A program made the position numbers and the translations under genes. From positions 1 through 64,000 of the forward strand of contig JAUWAU010000008.1 of NCBI GenBank assembly GCA_030601885.1: a stretch of DNA of 64,000 nt, written 5' to 3'. This document shows positions 63,616 through 64,000 of the stretch, one piece after another. Every line of letters starts with the position of its first letter. Position 1 is the stretch's first letter. The notes below the pieces were generated by a model. The model was not told the DNA's origin and did not search any database. It saw only the letters and a list, made by a program, of their open reading frames with translations. This DNA is from Armatimonadota bacterium. Lineage in GTDB: Bacteria > Armatimonadota > Zipacnadia > JAUWAU01.

Positions 63616-64000
63616 GTCATCTTTGCTCCTTTGCGGTGCGCCGGAGATTGCCAGCGCGCTCTGCCCATCGGGTAGTACATCGCTCGCCATGTGTTCGTGG
63701 ACCACGTGCAGGCTGGAAGCGTGCGCTCCCTGGGACCGCAGGCATCCTTGCCTGCATTCGTCTTGGCTGCTCTCCGGGACCGGAGGCATCCCTTGCCTGC
63801 ATTCTCCTTAGCTCCTCCCCGGGACCGCAGGCATCCTTGCCTGCATTCTCCTTGGCTGCTCCCCTGGGACCGCAGGCATCCTTGCCTGCATTCGTCTTGG
63901 CTGCGTGACCCACCCGGTCGCGTCGCCCCGAAGGGGCAGTTAGTGCGTCCTGCGGCGCTCATCTCTCTGGCGAAAGCTCTCCAAGAGCTTCAGGAAGTCG
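63616..64000. repeat. Array of palindromic repeats at the window end
   Basis: Four tandem units of about 44-45 bp start at 63732, 63776, 63821 and 63866, each beginning GGGACC and containing the hairpin GCAGGCA-tcct-TGCCTGC (the second unit with a small variation). Flanks (63708-63730 and 63923-63945) match the composite repeat inside the zinc-ribbon gene. No CRISPR-like unique spacers are present. No gene supported from 63616 to the end of the window. Confidence 0.8.

Noticed and set aside
63732..63905. Evenly spaced repeats resembling a CRISPR array
   Set aside because: The whole 44-45 bp unit is repeated, with no unique spacers, and each unit contains a strong palindrome; no cas genes are nearby.

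Overview
The window is GC-rich bacterial DNA, most likely from an uncultured polysaccharide-degrading lineage. The mix of GH123/DUF4091-like, DUF5696, DUF2961 (GH172), DUF6785-type membrane, Tat-exported Gfo/Idh/MocA and sulfatase proteins, together with many intergenic palindromic repeats, recalls metagenome-assembled Armatimonadota or Planctomycetota-like bacteria. This assignment is an inference; no rRNA or other strong phylogenetic marker is present apart from rpmB.

Layout. 1-26.5 kb is a secreted carbohydrate-active island. It starts with a Tat-exported oxidoreductase (282-1571). A minus-strand run follows, read from 11571 down to 1659: TIM-barrel glycosidase-like protein, CBM9+GH123-like protein, DUF3604/PHP hydrolase and sialidase-like+LamG protein, with a 120-bp MITE-like element between the last two. 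A plus-strand run comes next: nitroreductase, secreted FAD oxidoreductase, LamG+GH112-like phosphorylase, GH172-like protein, and a sulfatase broken by one in-frame TAG. A large minus-strand DUF5696 protein closes the island. At 26.8-29.0 kb a catalytically intact RelA/SpoT-domain protein and a HEPN/AbiU2-like protein form a possible defence or toxin module. They are followed by a serine-hydrolase fragment and a complete serine hydrolase.

30.7-57 kb is mostly housekeeping: phosphoribosyltransferase, L-rhamnose isomerase (rhaA), an orphan piece of the GyrA C-terminal domain, rpmB, an ABC ATPase, cupin, radical SAM, GNAT and HEAT-repeat proteins, an NAD-salvage pair (nicotinate phosphoribosyltransferase and nicotinamidase-like), an NtrC-type regulator, a glycogen debranching enzyme with a GH15 glucoamylase, TPR and zinc-ribbon proteins, a sugar isomerase, a Spy-like protein, two very small ORFs, a GspF-like protein, a B12-radical SAM protein and an HtrA protease. 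56.6-63.6 kb returns to secreted sugar-related genes: a beta-propeller protein, a parallel beta-helix+PKD protein, a DUF6785-like membrane protein and a second TIM-barrel sugar isomerase.

How the genes fit together. The exported glycosidases, lyase-like and sulfatase-like proteins would trim complex, perhaps sulfated or sialylated, glycans. The oxidoreductases and sugar isomerases would process released sugars. RhaA and the GH112-like protein suggest rhamnose- or galactose-containing substrates, and the debranching enzyme and glucoamylase handle internal or imported alpha-glucan. Dispersed palindromic repeats occupy many gaps, and at least one has gone in frame into a coding region.
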